Assembly: GCA_012513915.1 (NCBI GenBank)
Contig: JAAZBG010000252.1
Location: 1 to 54,336 of the forward strand
DNA from: Fibrobacter sp.
Lineage (GTDB): Bacteria > Fibrobacterota > Chitinivibrionia > Chitinivibrionales > Chitinispirillaceae
Direction: 5' to 3'
DNA: 54,336 bases
Of the stretch, positions 26,080 through 35,917 are shown piece after piece (the first letter of the stretch is position 1; each line of letters begins with the position of its first letter). The notes below the pieces were generated by a model that saw only the letters and a program-made list of their open reading frames with translations, had not been told where the DNA came from and made no database searches. The position numbers and the translations under genes were made by a program.

Positions 26080-28023
26080 TTAATTTTTTACAAGTCGTAT
26101 AGAATAACCGATGTATGATGAAACTAATATTCTTGATGTTTTTTCGGTTGTAGATCGTAGTAGCCGAGCCCATGCATTGCTAGGTGGATCAGCCTCGATT
26201 CCTTTAAAACACCACCAGAATCCAAACTCTCCTTGGCCGTAAGATTCACCTCCACAACTTCCTCCTAGAAGAGCAGCAAATCCACTATTTTCCCAATTTA
26301 AGTTATGCTCGAACATGTACCACTCCACGGTTTCCCAGTCATCATCTGTTGAAACGTGCCATCCTGCAGGTGCCAGTTTCCCGGTATTCACCGTATACCA
26401 GTTGTACAATGCGCCCCATTTTCGCTGTTCATTTACAGATGTTGTAAAATAATAGAAACAATATCCAGGAGTGGTTAGGTTAGTCCAAACAGCAGAATCA
26501 TTTACCATTGGAATGCTGGTACCATCATTAAACCGTGTCGTCCTCAGATTCTCTGCTGTCCAGACCTGATCTCCAATAACCACAATAGCATACTCATTGC
26601 TGTCAGCATCTTTAACAGTTGTTCTAATAGCAAGTTTAACAAGCGAACTTTTTGTACTTCCGCTGCTATTGCTTACTATACAATGATAAAACCCGCTATC
26701 TGAATACGTGACCTTTTGTTTAGCAAATGCTGCGCTGGTAGCTGTCGGTATAATTGCGCTGTCTTTATACCACTGGTAACTCAGCCCGATTCCATCAGCA
26801 GCCACAGAGAACGAGATGCTGTCAAATGGATATGGGTTTACAGAAACCGGTTGTGCGGTAATAACGGGTAAGGATGCCTTCCAGTTGGCATACAGTGTAT
26901 CACTTTTTGACCCTATCTGGAATGTGCTGCCCGCTAAACGGTTTGTCCCTGTACCATCGCTTGCAGTATTCCACCCTGTAAAATCATAGTTTTGTCTGGT
27001 TAAACCTGTTGGTTTACCAAGGACAGTAACAAGCTGCCCGCTTGTATACTCATTGTTATCAACAGGAACCAAACCACTGCCGCCATTTGCAAGGTATACG
27101 ATGTTGTAAACAGGGTTCCATTTTGCATAAAGTGTCCTTGCAGCGGTGATTGTTGTCGAAAAATCAAATGGTGTCGTCAGCGCCTGATTGGAATACCATC
27201 CGGCAAAAGAAAACCTCGCTTTTGTAGGAGCAGCCGGCTCCAGGACTGATCCACCATAAGCAACCATTATTGATACAACCGTGCTTCCACCATTACTGTT
27301 AAAGGTGACCATCAGACTGTCAGTTTTCCACAGTGCAATGACAACGATTATACAGGAATCTGTTGCAGTTAACGCAGGTGAACCATTATCAGTTGCGGTA
27401 AAAATAACAGTATCAGAACCGGTATCAGCTGCTGCAGGAGTCCATTTGAGCTGATTTGCACTAAATGTTGCATTGCCGGGTTTTTTAGTAACAGTTATTG
27501 TAACTTGTTGATTAGAATCAGGATCGGTTGCAGAAACCGGAATTGTCAGTTCCTGACCGACCCTGGTCTGTATCACTTTTGGCACACTTAGAGCCGGTTT
27601 TTGATTCTGCATTACCTGCTTGCCCAAAATTGTAATTGTCCCGTTTAATACAGTCGGTTTCCCTTCAATGTAGCTAATAAAGATGACAGTATAACTGCCG
27701 GGTGCAGAAAACACCACCGGATAATCGGTTGTATCATACTGTCCTTTAAAAGCGCGTAACGGATGAACTTCATTGAAATCGGTGCCCTTTGAAATTTTTA
27801 GAATTGAAGAATCAATATACTGAGTTAAATTATGTATCATACAGATTTTAACCAGTTTTCCAGTTGAATCAATCAATGTATCTTTTGTTATTTTGCCGGT
27901 GGAACTCTTGAATTCAAGTGCAACGAAGGCATTCTCCGGTCCTGGAGGTGGCGCTGGAGGGTTGCAAAAAAGAAGCATTAAACCCAAAAGCAAAATGGTT
28001 ACAGATAGTAATCGAACCCACAT
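26080..28023 (-). CDS. Multidomain lipoprotein ending in a FISUMP domain
   Basis: I start at ATG 28023 with GGAGG ten bases upstream, giving 647 residues; the frame upstream begins only at a TTG. A lipoprotein signal (LLLGLMLLFC) is followed by a cadherin/Ig-like region (about 130-225), two InlB-type beta repeats (about 240-380: VTFNSNGGST, FAGWYSNQALTTPFDF and IVYLANGGSG, YDFTGWNTASDGTG), an Ig-like domain (about 385-465: YQWYKDSAIIP, DSGFYHCIVSN), and a C-terminal FISUMP domain (VIGDQVWTAENLRTTRFNDG, WGALYNWYTVNTG, LAPAGWHVSTDDDWE, SIRLVKN). The last is the hallmark of Fibrobacter and related phyla. Surface display is likely; the ligand is unknown. Confidence 0.88.
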   Translation of the reverse strand: MWVRLLSVTILLLGLMLLFCNPPAPPPGPENAFVALEFKSSTGKITKDTLIDSTGKLVKICMIHNLTQYIDSSILKISKGTDFNEVHPLRAFKGQYDTTDYPVVFSAPGSYTVIFISYIEGKPTVLNGTITILGKQVMQNQKPALSVPKVIQTRVGQELTIPVSATDPDSNQQVTITVTKKPGNATFSANQLKWTPAAADTGSDTVIFTATDNGSPALTATDSCIIVVIALWKTDSLMVTFNSNGGSTVVSIMVAYGGSVLEPAAPTKARFSFAGWYSNQALTTPFDFSTTITAARTLYAKWNPVYNIVYLANGGSGLVPVDNNEYTSGQLVTVLGKPTGLTRQNYDFTGWNTASDGTGTNRLAGSTFQIGSKSDTLYANWKASLPVITAQPVSVNPYPFDSISFSVAADGIGLSYQWYKDSAIIPTATSAAFAKQKVTYSDSGFYHCIVSNSSGSTKSSLVKLAIRTTVKDADSNEYAIVVIGDQVWTAENLRTTRFNDGTSIPMVNDSAVWTNLTTPGYCFYYFTTSVNEQRKWGALYNWYTVNTGKLAPAGWHVSTDDDWETVEWYMFEHNLNWENSGFAALLGGSCGGESYGQGEFGFWWCFKGIEADPPSNAWARLLRSTTEKTSRILVSSYIGYSIRLVKN

Positions 28024-28176
28024 AACAGGTATACCTCCGCTAAAAACAGGTGAATTAATTTTAATCAAATTTGCGTAATGGTTATAAATATAGTTTTCAA
28101 AAAGTTGCCCTGGAAAAAAATGTTCTCTTGAATCTTTTTAAAACTATTCATAGTTTTCATAAATAGAAATACCTGA
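28024..28176. other. Gap with a palindrome upstream of the FISUMP lipoprotein gene
   Basis: The perfect palindrome AAAACTATTCATAGTTTT, apart from its two-base centre, lies at 28140-28157, and its half ATAGTTTTCA recurs near 28090. It may be a regulator site. No clean -35/-10 pair was found for the lipoprotein gene. Confidence 0.3.
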
Positions 28177-28368
28177 TCACATCAAAACAAACGCAGTAAC
28201 CACTGTGCAGAGCTCTTTCGTACAAACGGATCGCTTGTCAAAAAAGTAATTGCATCACATGGTACTGCCCGGTTTAACAAAAACATACTTGAATCATCAG
28301 GTTCCGGTTTTGTAAAAATAACCAATGGGTCATCAGTTTCTGTTGAGAAACTAAATATTGTAAAGTAA
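28177..28368 (+). pseudogene. Remnant: C-terminal tail of a lost secreted protein
   Basis: An open frame follows a TGA at 28174 and has no start codon or ribosome site. It reads ...CAELFRTNGSLVKKVIASHG, then TARFNKNILE, SSGSGFVKITNGSS and SVEKLNIVK, ending at TAA 28366-28368. This resembles the C-terminal sorting-type domains of Fibrobacterota secreted proteins. A perfect intrinsic terminator begins 4 bases after the stop. The rest of the gene appears deleted. Confidence 0.6.
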
Positions 28369-28371
28369 TTG

Positions 28372-28418
28372 AAAAAGCAGCGATTTATTATTTTGTAAAC
28401 CGCTGCTTTTTTATTTAA
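28372..28418 (+). terminator. Intrinsic terminator after the gene remnant
   Basis: Arms AAAAAGCAGCG (28372-28382) and CGCTGCTTTTT (28401-28411) are perfect complements, followed by more T and A/T bases. It belongs to the decayed plus-strand gene ending at 28368. Confidence 0.85.
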
Positions 28419-28598
28419 TCCTAACGATCCAATAATTCCATGATCTAACCTGTAAATAACAATTCCTGATCGCGCTTACGGAATTATCTGCATGAAAAGC
28501 AAATAATTCTTCTTGCATCCTTTTAAACACCAGAATTAAATTAACAAATAGTTTCACAAATCCGTTCACGTTGTGCTGAAATCAGAAAGAAATGACCT
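28419..28598. other. Upstream region of the accessory operon
   Basis: No gene is seen. TTGCAT (near 28513) with TAAATT about 18 bases later is a weak promoter candidate for the plus-strand operon beginning at 28599. Confidence 0.3.
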
Positions 28599-29483
28599 AT
28601 GGACTTTCGAATCATCCCGGAGAGTCTTCCGGACAGTGCTAAAACCGGGTATCTTCTGCGTGATATGTCACTCAGTGAAGTTGTCCGGATTACTGGCGCC
28701 GCCTGCAAGAAAATGGATTACGGAGCGAGAAACACCCACAAAATCGAACTCTGGGTACGCAACGAGTATGACAAACAGGGCAATATCGACTATCTCAAGC
28801 ACATGATCAACTGCGGCAAGCTTCGCTACAAAGATATTCTTGACATTTTCAAATTTTACAATCCGTTCTTTGAACTCGACCCCTCCCGCCCTATCGACTG
28901 GCTTGATACGATGATGAAGGAAAAGAAGAAGGAAGAGGTCTTTCTTACTGATGATTTTGATTATGTACCAGTTCCTAAAAAAATCACAATCACTAATCCT
29001 CGATGGGAACACAAGGATGCAACAAGAAAAAAGGAATCGCCCAAAAAGGCCGCTTTTGATGATACTGTTATTCTTATGGCCGATGTTACAGGAGTTCCCG
29101 AAAACGGCCTGGTAACCTTCGAAATTTTTGACATTTCCGTAAAACCCCCGAAAAACGCTGGAAACGCACAAGGAAAGAATGTGGGCGGCGTTGCAAAAGG
29201 GGAATGGGTTGTTAGCGATAAGACAAGTCAGGGAATCGATGTCGATCTTGAATTTCAGGCTACCGCGAAAAGTAGAACGAGTGCACGGTGTAAGATTCCA
29301 TTAAACCAACTAAATTCCTGGGGCATTTGCAGGAGTAAGGATAAGCTGCCAATTACACTGCGAACGTTTTTTGTATATAAAGAACAGGAACTGGTTTTCA
29401 CTGGAAAAACCGGTGAAGAAGGAGAAATTAATGTTCCATTTTCGTATTCCGATGAATATCAATTTTGTCTTAGGGAGAAATAA
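28599..29483 (+). CDS. Accessory protein with Ig-like domain, unknown function
   Basis: A 294-residue protein without signal peptide. Residues about 1-105 are helical with the segment NPFFELDPSRPIDW, faintly like the end of a LysM unit. Residues about 130-230 look like the Ig-like beta domain found in LysM-, PAAR- and VgrG-associated effector proteins: ITNPRWEHKDATRKKES, AAFDDTVILMADVTGVPENG and LVTFEIFD. A short beta-rich tail ends in the frame. The stop overlaps the next start by one base (TAATG), so the two proteins are made together. I do not recognise a named family; a link to secreted effectors rests only on this domain resemblance. Confidence 0.6.
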   Translation: MDFRIIPESLPDSAKTGYLLRDMSLSEVVRITGAACKKMDYGARNTHKIELWVRNEYDKQGNIDYLKHMINCGKLRYKDILDIFKFYNPFFELDPSRPIDWLDTMMKEKKKEEVFLTDDFDYVPVPKKITITNPRWEHKDATRKKESPKKAAFDDTVILMADVTGVPENGLVTFEIFDISVKPPKNAGNAQGKNVGGVAKGEWVVSDKTSQGIDVDLEFQATAKSRTSARCKIPLNQLNSWGICRSKDKLPITLRTFFVYKEQELVFTGKTGEEGEINVPFSYSDEYQFCLREK

Positions 29484-32400
29484 TGAGCGAAGAAACAATA
29501 TTTGAACTTTTTGAAGGCATGATACAGGTGCAATATGCATTCTGGAGTAGATCAAAAACCACGGAGTTACCAATCGACGAAGAGTGCATTTCTATCTATG
29601 ACAAGAGTGATAAAACTCCCTTGTATTTTCATATTCGCTTACAGGATCTGTTTGTCGAAAGCGGTAACGGCTGGCGGATACTTGATAAAGCAGCAATACA
29701 CATTGACATTCTAAGTATCCATTATTCACTGTATCGTGAATTGCAGGAAAAGGAGGACTTTGCTAATGTCGGAAAGTATGTTGATATCGTTGATAGCTTC
29801 AAATTAAATCTGACCGACGACAAGAAAATTACTTTTAAGGATGGCGAAGTAATTGATGGCGTTACATTGCCGAAGACGGTAGTCGGGCTTGCAGATGCTC
29901 CCTTCGATGCATTTCTGACAAAATTACCAAGCAGAAATACATCTTCAGCGCTTAATGCGTTTGAATATGATCTCTGTTTCGAGTTTAAAGGAAACGATGC
30001 TTTTCAGAAAAAAATATTTACTGAATCAGTAATGCGTAAATATGTATTTGCCTGGGTGTGGGTCGTTCATGAGACAAGTAAAGAAGAGTACAAGACTGGT
30101 TTAAATATCAATATTACTGAACCAGCAAATAGAATAGATATGCTTAAAAATCCGAAAAAGAATTTTTTCGGAGCAATAGATCTACTGTTGGCCCCAGTCT
30201 CTAATGTAAAGCGATATTCCCGCGCAAATTTATACATGAAGAAATTCAATGATGGTTATCCATACGATGAACAATCTTTTAATTATGTTGAAATGAGTCA
30301 GTGCCTACCGTTCAAATCATTTGCCGTTGGTGCACAATTGGGACAGGTTGGTTTGTCTACAATGGATTCCACTATTTTTGACAGGTATATTCATAAACAC
30401 CGCTCAAACACAAGTATTTATGTCGTTAATGGTATTCCGTCAATACATTGTAAACTTGATTCTGACAAACATTTTGTACCGGATAAGGTTGCTGATCGTG
30501 GAGTCGTTACACATGGTCTTAAATCAAATCTTAATGAATTTATTTCAAGAGCTGATAACCGTTTCTTTTTCAAGGAAAAATCCGTAGCATTATGGCTCAA
30601 TACAATTGAAAAAGATTATCCATTTCAGGCTAAACAGGGTTTATTTTCAAAAGGGAAATATCCTTTCGAACATGGAAAAATTGACATTACTGAACATGAC
30701 TTTATAAAAAAATACCGCACTGTAAATGAGCAACTTGCGCGATATCCTGGATTGGATCGTTTCATCGAACAAAAAACGATTGATTTATCTGAATTTAATA
30801 CCATTAAAATTTTACCGGTTGGTGATGTTTCAAATGAAGGTAATACTTTTGCAAAAATTGGCAAAGGTTTTCCGGGCAATGAGTCATTCATAGAAACGAT
30901 GCACACAAAAATCCGAATTGAATCTTCAGATGACATCTGGCAGGCGCATGCAATTTGCCATCGTCCGATTATCATTACCTATGAATTAGAACGAGATCTA
31001 ACAGATGAGGAAAAACAACGGCTTCAAAAAAATCCGATAAAAATGGTATTCTGGAAAATCGATAATTCCAAACGGACGAAAGTGAATTACGAATTACAAC
31101 TGGATACAAGTGATGGATTGAAAAAAGGAACTCATGCGTTAATTCTTTACATTGTGACTAATGAACTTCAGCTTGAGATTACTATTGATGAAACTGGTGT
31201 TATTCCAATTGATAATCATATTCTTTTAGATGGCTCTTCTGCACGCTATTTTGATTGCTCACCAGCATATTTACAACCATTTACCTGCTTTACACCGGAA
31301 AGTACAGGACTATTTAATGATAATCCATTGATCACATTTGATGATCTTGTGCCCGATTCGCAGGTAGATGCAAAAATGGAAAAGTTAAGGACAGACTATT
31401 ACAAAGAAATGAATACAAAGGGTATATCATTTATTGCAGATTTTCTGCCAGGAAAGGTTAAAAGTGCATTTACCGATTATGGTACAAGGTTTGCAAATAT
31501 AGCTACTCAGGTAGATACAGAAAAAGATCATCAAAAGGAGTCTAAGGAAAGGGAAATAAAAACTTTTTTTCAGGAATTACTTAAAAAGAAAGATGACCAG
31601 AATAATCTCTCAATTATTGGTACTGATGATATTGAACTGAATAAAGAGCGGGCTCATGTAGAAAGCATTCGTGATAAAGCAATTACAAAGGTCAGCACTG
31701 GCATTAAATATCTGAAATTTATACAGGAAATCAAAAAGCTTAGATCAGATTACCTTGAGTCATCAACGCTGGTCGGAAGCCCTATGCTCAATGGTATCGG
31801 TTTTGGTGAAGGACAGTATACTGACACGTCATATTCCATGGCTGTCGCAAGTAAAACATACCAGATTGACAGTAAGGCATTGACTTGTACAATAACACCA
31901 CAAACAAATGGATTTGAGTTTTTTAACAACAGGAAGATAAAGTACCAGAATAAAGACCCGTTTGATTACCAGTTTGGTACATCGGGAGGAAGATTAATCC
32001 GGAAAAATTATAAGGATGTTGACTCTCTTAGTCAATTCCGTCCCGGATTTCAGGATAAGATTATCAAATTAAAACAGGCGCTTTTCAAAAATAAACAAGT
32101 CACCGTAGTAAACTTTTTGCAGGTACTTGCAAGTGAACATTCAGAATCAAATCTGCCGGGTGTATTAAAATCCGGAGGTGTAAACTCAAACATTATTACA
32201 TTTGTTGACAGTAAAAATATTCCATTATCAATAAAGAACTTTCTCCAGAATCCATCAAAGCTTCCACCAACCGAGCAAGCCAACGTATTGACTATTTTAA
32301 AGCTTGTTTTGTATGTTGACGCACGGTTTATCTACTGTCCGGCATGTAAACAGCAGGTTTCACTGGATTGGGGCTGGTGCCCGTATCACGCGACGAGGGA

Positions 32401-32569
32401 ACTTATTCCTTTGGAAGATTTCAATGGTGATGGAAAATTGAAGGATGAATTTCTAAAAACGAATGTAACAAAACAGTCCATACAAGAGATTTTAAATAGT
32501 CCATTAACTAACGTAAAGGGAATTAATTCTCGTTTATTGGTTCATTGGACAGAATTTATAATAGGATAA
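29483..32569 (+). CDS. Large (1028 aa) unknown protein with C-terminal zinc ribbon
   Basis: No family is recognised. There is no signal peptide or membrane helix. The first 200 residues are beta-rich; residues about 640-760 are helical and charged (coiled-coil-like, with FFQELLKKKDDQNN and KSALER-type heptads); residue 952 begins a zinc ribbon, CPACKQQVSLDWGWCPYH (CxxC, then CxxH), followed by DFNGDGKLKDEF, a loop resembling a calcium-binding EF-hand/dockerin motif but lacking the final acidic residue. It is translationally coupled to the 294-residue protein before it and stands 6 bases before a lipoprotein gene. Size and context suggest a structural or secreted effector protein; this is inference. 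Confidence 0.6.
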   Translation: MSEETIFELFEGMIQVQYAFWSRSKTTELPIDEECISIYDKSDKTPLYFHIRLQDLFVESGNGWRILDKAAIHIDILSIHYSLYRELQEKEDFANVGKYVDIVDSFKLNLTDDKKITFKDGEVIDGVTLPKTVVGLADAPFDAFLTKLPSRNTSSALNAFEYDLCFEFKGNDAFQKKIFTESVMRKYVFAWVWVVHETSKEEYKTGLNINITEPANRIDMLKNPKKNFFGAIDLLLAPVSNVKRYSRANLYMKKFNDGYPYDEQSFNYVEMSQCLPFKSFAVGAQLGQVGLSTMDSTIFDRYIHKHRSNTSIYVVNGIPSIHCKLDSDKHFVPDKVADRGVVTHGLKSNLNEFISRADNRFFFKEKSVALWLNTIEKDYPFQAKQGLFSKGKYPFEHGKIDITEHDFIKKYRTVNEQLARYPGLDRFIEQKTIDLSEFNTIKILPVGDVSNEGNTFAKIGKGFPGNESFIETMHTKIRIESSDDIWQAHAICHRPIIITYELERDLTDEEKQRLQKNPIKMVFWKIDNSKRTKVNYELQLDTSDGLKKGTHALILYIVTNELQLEITIDETGVIPIDNHILLDGSSARYFDCSPAYLQPFTCFTPESTGLFNDNPLITFDDLVPDSQVDAKMEKLRTDYYKEMNTKGISFIADFLPGKVKSAFTDYGTRFANIATQVDTEKDHQKESKEREIKTFFQELLKKKDDQNNLSIIGTDDIELNKERAHVESIRDKAITKVSTGIKYLKFIQEIKKLRSDYLESSTLVGSPMLNGIGFGEGQYTDTSYSMAVASKTYQIDSKALTCTITPQTNGFEFFNNRKIKYQNKDPFDYQFGTSGGRLIRKNYKDVDSLSQFRPGFQDKIIKLKQALFKNKQVTVVNFLQVLASEHSESNLPGVLKSGGVNSNIITFVDSKNIPLSIKNFLQNPSKLPPTEQANVLTILKLVLYVDARFIYCPACKQQVSLDWGWCPYHATRELIPLEDFNGDGKLKDEFLKTNVTKQSIQEILNSPLTNVKGINSRLLVHWTEFIIG

Positions 32570-32575
32570 AAAAAT

Positions 32576-33445
32576 ATGAAAAAAACAATGCTTTTTATTA
32601 TTGTCTGTATTTGCAACTTTAATATCAGTTGTGAACCTGCTACTAAGAAGACAATGAAGAATGAATGGATTGATTCAATAAAGATGATTGACTATAAACA
32701 AATTAGGCAATCACCAAGAATATTGACATTTGTTACTAATGGTGCAAAAATAGATACTAATGCAACTTTAAAGGCCTTAATAAATTTTACTGTTAACCCT
32801 GGCAATATCTACAAAACAGATGGTTTTGAAATTCTTGCAATGTATGATCCACAACTTTTTAATGATATAATAATTAAGAATGCACAAATTATCACAACTG
32901 AAGATTGGGAAATGTTTGCAAGCTCATTACGTTTGGATAAGTTCACAGAAAAAGACACGTTGGTTTTAGAGGCAATTGCTGCAACAATTGTTAAAAGTAA
33001 ACCAGAAAATGTTCACTATTCAATTGTAGAATTTCTTTCTGAAAGAGGTGGCTTCAAAATTGCAAAAACATTCTCAAGCCTATTAAAAAAGAATTTCAGC
33101 AATGAGTGTAAATACAGTTTTGTAAATACAATGGTTAAGTTTAAAGATGAACAATTTGATTCTATTGTAAAAATGTATCTTTCCCCTAAAGGGTACAATG
33201 ATACTATTTCGACTGCTATTCCATTTATGATGGATGCTTATGAACGTTACGACCTATTGCCGGAGTTGAAAGTTTTTCATTCAAATCTGAAAAATGGAAA
33301 AATAAAAACTACCGAAAAGACGCTTTTAGGTGAAGTTGAAAAAAACATTTCAAACCTCGAACAGAAAAAAATAGAAAATGCACCGATAGGACTCCCTCTC
33401 GACTGGCCAAAGAGTGGTCCGCCTTGCAAGTGGAGTGGTATGTAG
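32576..33445 (+). CDS. Lipoprotein of unknown function (full-length copy)
   Basis: The 289-residue protein has a lipoprotein signal (FIIVCICNFNISC, Cys near 19). The mature part is alpha-helical, HEAT-like, and ends with NAPIGLPLDWPKSGPPCKWS. The C-terminal 170 residues are nearly identical to the product of the gene at 35918, and the tail motif recurs twice more in decayed frames. It follows the 1028-residue gene by 6 bases. A periplasmic helical lipoprotein after a large effector-like gene would fit an immunity protein, but no toxin domain has been identified to support this. Confidence 0.65.
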   Translation: MKKTMLFIIVCICNFNISCEPATKKTMKNEWIDSIKMIDYKQIRQSPRILTFVTNGAKIDTNATLKALINFTVNPGNIYKTDGFEILAMYDPQLFNDIIIKNAQIITTEDWEMFASSLRLDKFTEKDTLVLEAIAATIVKSKPENVHYSIVEFLSERGGFKIAKTFSSLLKKNFSNECKYSFVNTMVKFKDEQFDSIVKMYLSPKGYNDTISTAIPFMMDAYERYDLLPELKVFHSNLKNGKIKTTEKTLLGEVEKNISNLEQKKIENAPIGLPLDWPKSGPPCKWSGM

Positions 33446-33716
33446 TAAGTTAGTATTTTGCGGGTTGCATGGTCTTGTTTACAGTTACGATAAAGAGCTA
33501 TTTGCAAGGCTAAGAAAGATCCTGCAAAAATAGGTTTACAAAAAAAGCACATTGGGGCAGTTGACAACTAGAATCCCAGTTCTTGAGAAAAAGAAACTTG
33601 AAAATGCGCCTATCGGTTTGCCGCTGGATTGGCTGGGAGAGTTTGTAAAAAAGTAGTTTTATTATTGGGGAAAAAATCTTGAGCAGAAAGTTTAATAATT
33701 TATAAATTGGAGTTTT
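33446..33716 (+). pseudogene. Decayed third copy of the lipoprotein tail
   Basis: Bases 33561-33656 encode LTTRIPVLEKKKLENAPIGL then PLDWLGEFVKK and a stop, clearly related to the C-terminus of the preceding lipoprotein. The frame upstream (AKKDPAKIGLQKKH...) is interrupted by a stop and a frameshift around 33560. The matching stretch after the second lipoprotein copy (36479-36634) is uninterrupted over the same part. No functional start is seen. Confidence 0.6.
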
Positions 33717-35912
33717 ATGCGAAATGTTAAGTACTATTTATTAATACTGTTTATACTACAAATCACATGTATAAAACCAAATATTGGCAAGATCTTAAAT
33801 GTCAATAGTAACTCATTAAAGCAAAGCCAGTTTTCAAAGTTTGAGGGTACCTGGTATCTTACTGTTACACCTGAAAATGTTGGTGCATGTAATTTTGTAA
33901 ACAACCGGTTAATTTTGGGTGCACTTGATTCCAATGCAAATCTATCGGTAGTGAACGCAACGATTTCCTGGGGTGTAAAGGATTCAGTAATTGAATTATA
34001 TCTTAATAGAGATATCATCGCTTTTGAGTACAAGCCAATCAATCAGAATGAGTTTCAGTGGAAAAAAGTTGATGATTCAGTGGTTATGAAGTTTACAAAA
34101 AAGGAACCATCCAATGCAACAGATCAATCGAGAAAGGTATTCGCACAACTTGAAGATCTTTATATTCAACACAAAACCAAAATTACCAAAGATGCAGCAT
34201 TCTTTGACTCATCAGAGCTTGTTCTAATAAAACCTAAGTTTGATAACGCATTTACCAATGGTTATGATAGTGCTGATAATCCATATATTGTTGTCACTAT
34301 TGGAGGAACGAGCGATCGATGGAAAACAAAATTTACAGGTGGGAAATGGGGAGTAATAACGATCGATGGAAAAGAAATCGTTCCATGTAACTACGATGCA
34401 GTTAAAATTGTCGGATTTAATAATGATGCCAAACCCAGGATTACTGTGAAAATGGATAACCACTGGTATCTTTATAATATCGACAAAAATTGTCCGAAGG
34501 GTATCGGATTTTATAATATACATGATTTTTTTAATTATGATGTAGCTGGTGCGTTTATAGAAGATTCTGCTAAAAGTGAAAATGATTCTGTTGTTGGTAA
34601 ATGGTGTGTTTTGGATACAAATGGCACCATGGTTACACAACCAAAATATGATTTACTGTATCCTTTTAACCATAACCATGCAGTATTCTCACGCGATTCT
34701 CTTTGGGGGGTAGTCACAAAGGATGGAAAAGAGTTGTTTCTGCAAAAATACAATTTTCTTGAATTTGCTGGCCCGAACCATTTATACGCATACTCAAATG
34801 ACTCATTAGACAAAGAGAAAATACAACTAATAGATATTACGAATAATCCATTAATTCCTGGTAAATTCAATCGGATTAATAAACGAGATTCATTTTTCTT
34901 TACAGAAAACGATGAAATATATTCGGTGTATAACAAAAATGGAAAACTCATATGTCAACCTGGCAGCAGCGAATACCGTATAGATAAATGCGATTCTATT
35001 ATTCTTATTTCCACTGCGTTAACTCACGATCGCGTTAAACTATTTACAATGGATGGTAAGGCTTTTATGAATGCAATAGCCTTTCCAAAAAACTTTTATT
35101 TAAGCCATGAAAGACTACGTTTTCTGAAAGAACGATCGAATACCAAATCAGATACGGGTGCGGTATTATACGGTGTCGTGGATTTAAAAGGTACGATAAT
35201 AGTAAAGCCGGAATACACGAAAATAGAACAATCACCTGATGCGTTTATTGTTTGCAAGGACAATACTAAAAATAGTTTCGTTTTTGATAACAATGGCAAA
35301 CTGATCATGAAGACAAAAAGAAATATTAAAGACGTAATTTCATCACAATGCTTTGTTGCATATACAGATGACGACCGTATTCAATTGATTGATCGAAGTG
35401 ACAACGTGGTAATTGATTCGATTGCACATGTCAGCTCAAGCCAATATTCGAGTTTTGATAAAAAACGTGGTGAAAATGTGGTCATACTTACAAAACAGAA
35501 TAACAAAAAAGTCGTGATTGATTCACTTGGTAAAATTCGATTACAAGGTTTTTACAGTGGTATCAATAAAACTGAATATGATCGTTTTGTTAAAATCAGT
35601 AGAATTGATAGTACACAAAAAAATTCAAATGGCAATTTCGTTGAATATGATGGACTCTTCGATGTTAAACTACAAAAAGAAATAATTCCAGCTGTTTATG
35701 ATGATGTAGAGGTAATTGATACCGTAAGGCAACTAGTGGAAACCTCTAATGTTGATGATGCAAACGGTGTGAAATATGCAATTAGAAATTTTGAAAATAC
35801 TCTTCTGACAACTGATGCTTTACAAAGTTGCAGTTATCTACAAAACGGTTATTTTAAAGTAATATTTGATAATAAAATCGGGTTTTTAAAATTTCCCATA
35901 AAGGAAAAATAG
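33717..35912 (+). CDS. WG-repeat lipoprotein
   Basis: The 731-residue protein has a lipoprotein-type signal (LLILFILQITC, Cys near 18) and many WG (KWG) repeats: GKWGVITIDGKEIVPCNYDA, GKWCVLDTNGTMVTQPKYD, SLWGVVTKDGKELFLQKYN, LYGVVDLKGTIIVKPEYTK, and weaker units to the end. WG repeats form beta-propeller-like or solenoid folds in surface and effector-associated proteins. GGAG stands 4 bases before the ATG. The gene is bracketed by two copies of a 650-bp direct repeat, so it could be lost or multiplied by recombination. It ends 5 bases before the truncated lipoprotein copy. Confidence 0.8.
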   Translation: MRNVKYYLLILFILQITCIKPNIGKILNVNSNSLKQSQFSKFEGTWYLTVTPENVGACNFVNNRLILGALDSNANLSVVNATISWGVKDSVIELYLNRDIIAFEYKPINQNEFQWKKVDDSVVMKFTKKEPSNATDQSRKVFAQLEDLYIQHKTKITKDAAFFDSSELVLIKPKFDNAFTNGYDSADNPYIVVTIGGTSDRWKTKFTGGKWGVITIDGKEIVPCNYDAVKIVGFNNDAKPRITVKMDNHWYLYNIDKNCPKGIGFYNIHDFFNYDVAGAFIEDSAKSENDSVVGKWCVLDTNGTMVTQPKYDLLYPFNHNHAVFSRDSLWGVVTKDGKELFLQKYNFLEFAGPNHLYAYSNDSLDKEKIQLIDITNNPLIPGKFNRINKRDSFFFTENDEIYSVYNKNGKLICQPGSSEYRIDKCDSIILISTALTHDRVKLFTMDGKAFMNAIAFPKNFYLSHERLRFLKERSNTKSDTGAVLYGVVDLKGTIIVKPEYTKIEQSPDAFIVCKDNTKNSFVFDNNGKLIMKTKRNIKDVISSQCFVAYTDDDRIQLIDRSDNVVIDSIAHVSSSQYSSFDKKRGENVVILTKQNNKKVVIDSLGKIRLQGFYSGINKTEYDRFVKISRIDSTQKNSNGNFVEYDGLFDVKLQKEIIPAVYDDVEVIDTVRQLVETSNVDDANGVKYAIRNFENTLLTTDALQSCSYLQNGYFKVIFDNKIGFLKFPIKEK

Positions 35913-35917
35913 TTGTC

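Noticed and set aside
28599-32569. A type VI or contractile injection apparatus
   Set aside because: Only an Ig-like domain resembling those in VgrG/PAAR-associated proteins is seen; no sheath, baseplate, spike, ClpV-type ATPase or membrane complex is encoded in the window.
34224-34951. Long minus-strand frames within the WG-repeat gene
   Set aside because: The plus-strand frame shows regular WG repeats and a lipoprotein signal; the antisense frames have neither domain nor ribosome site.
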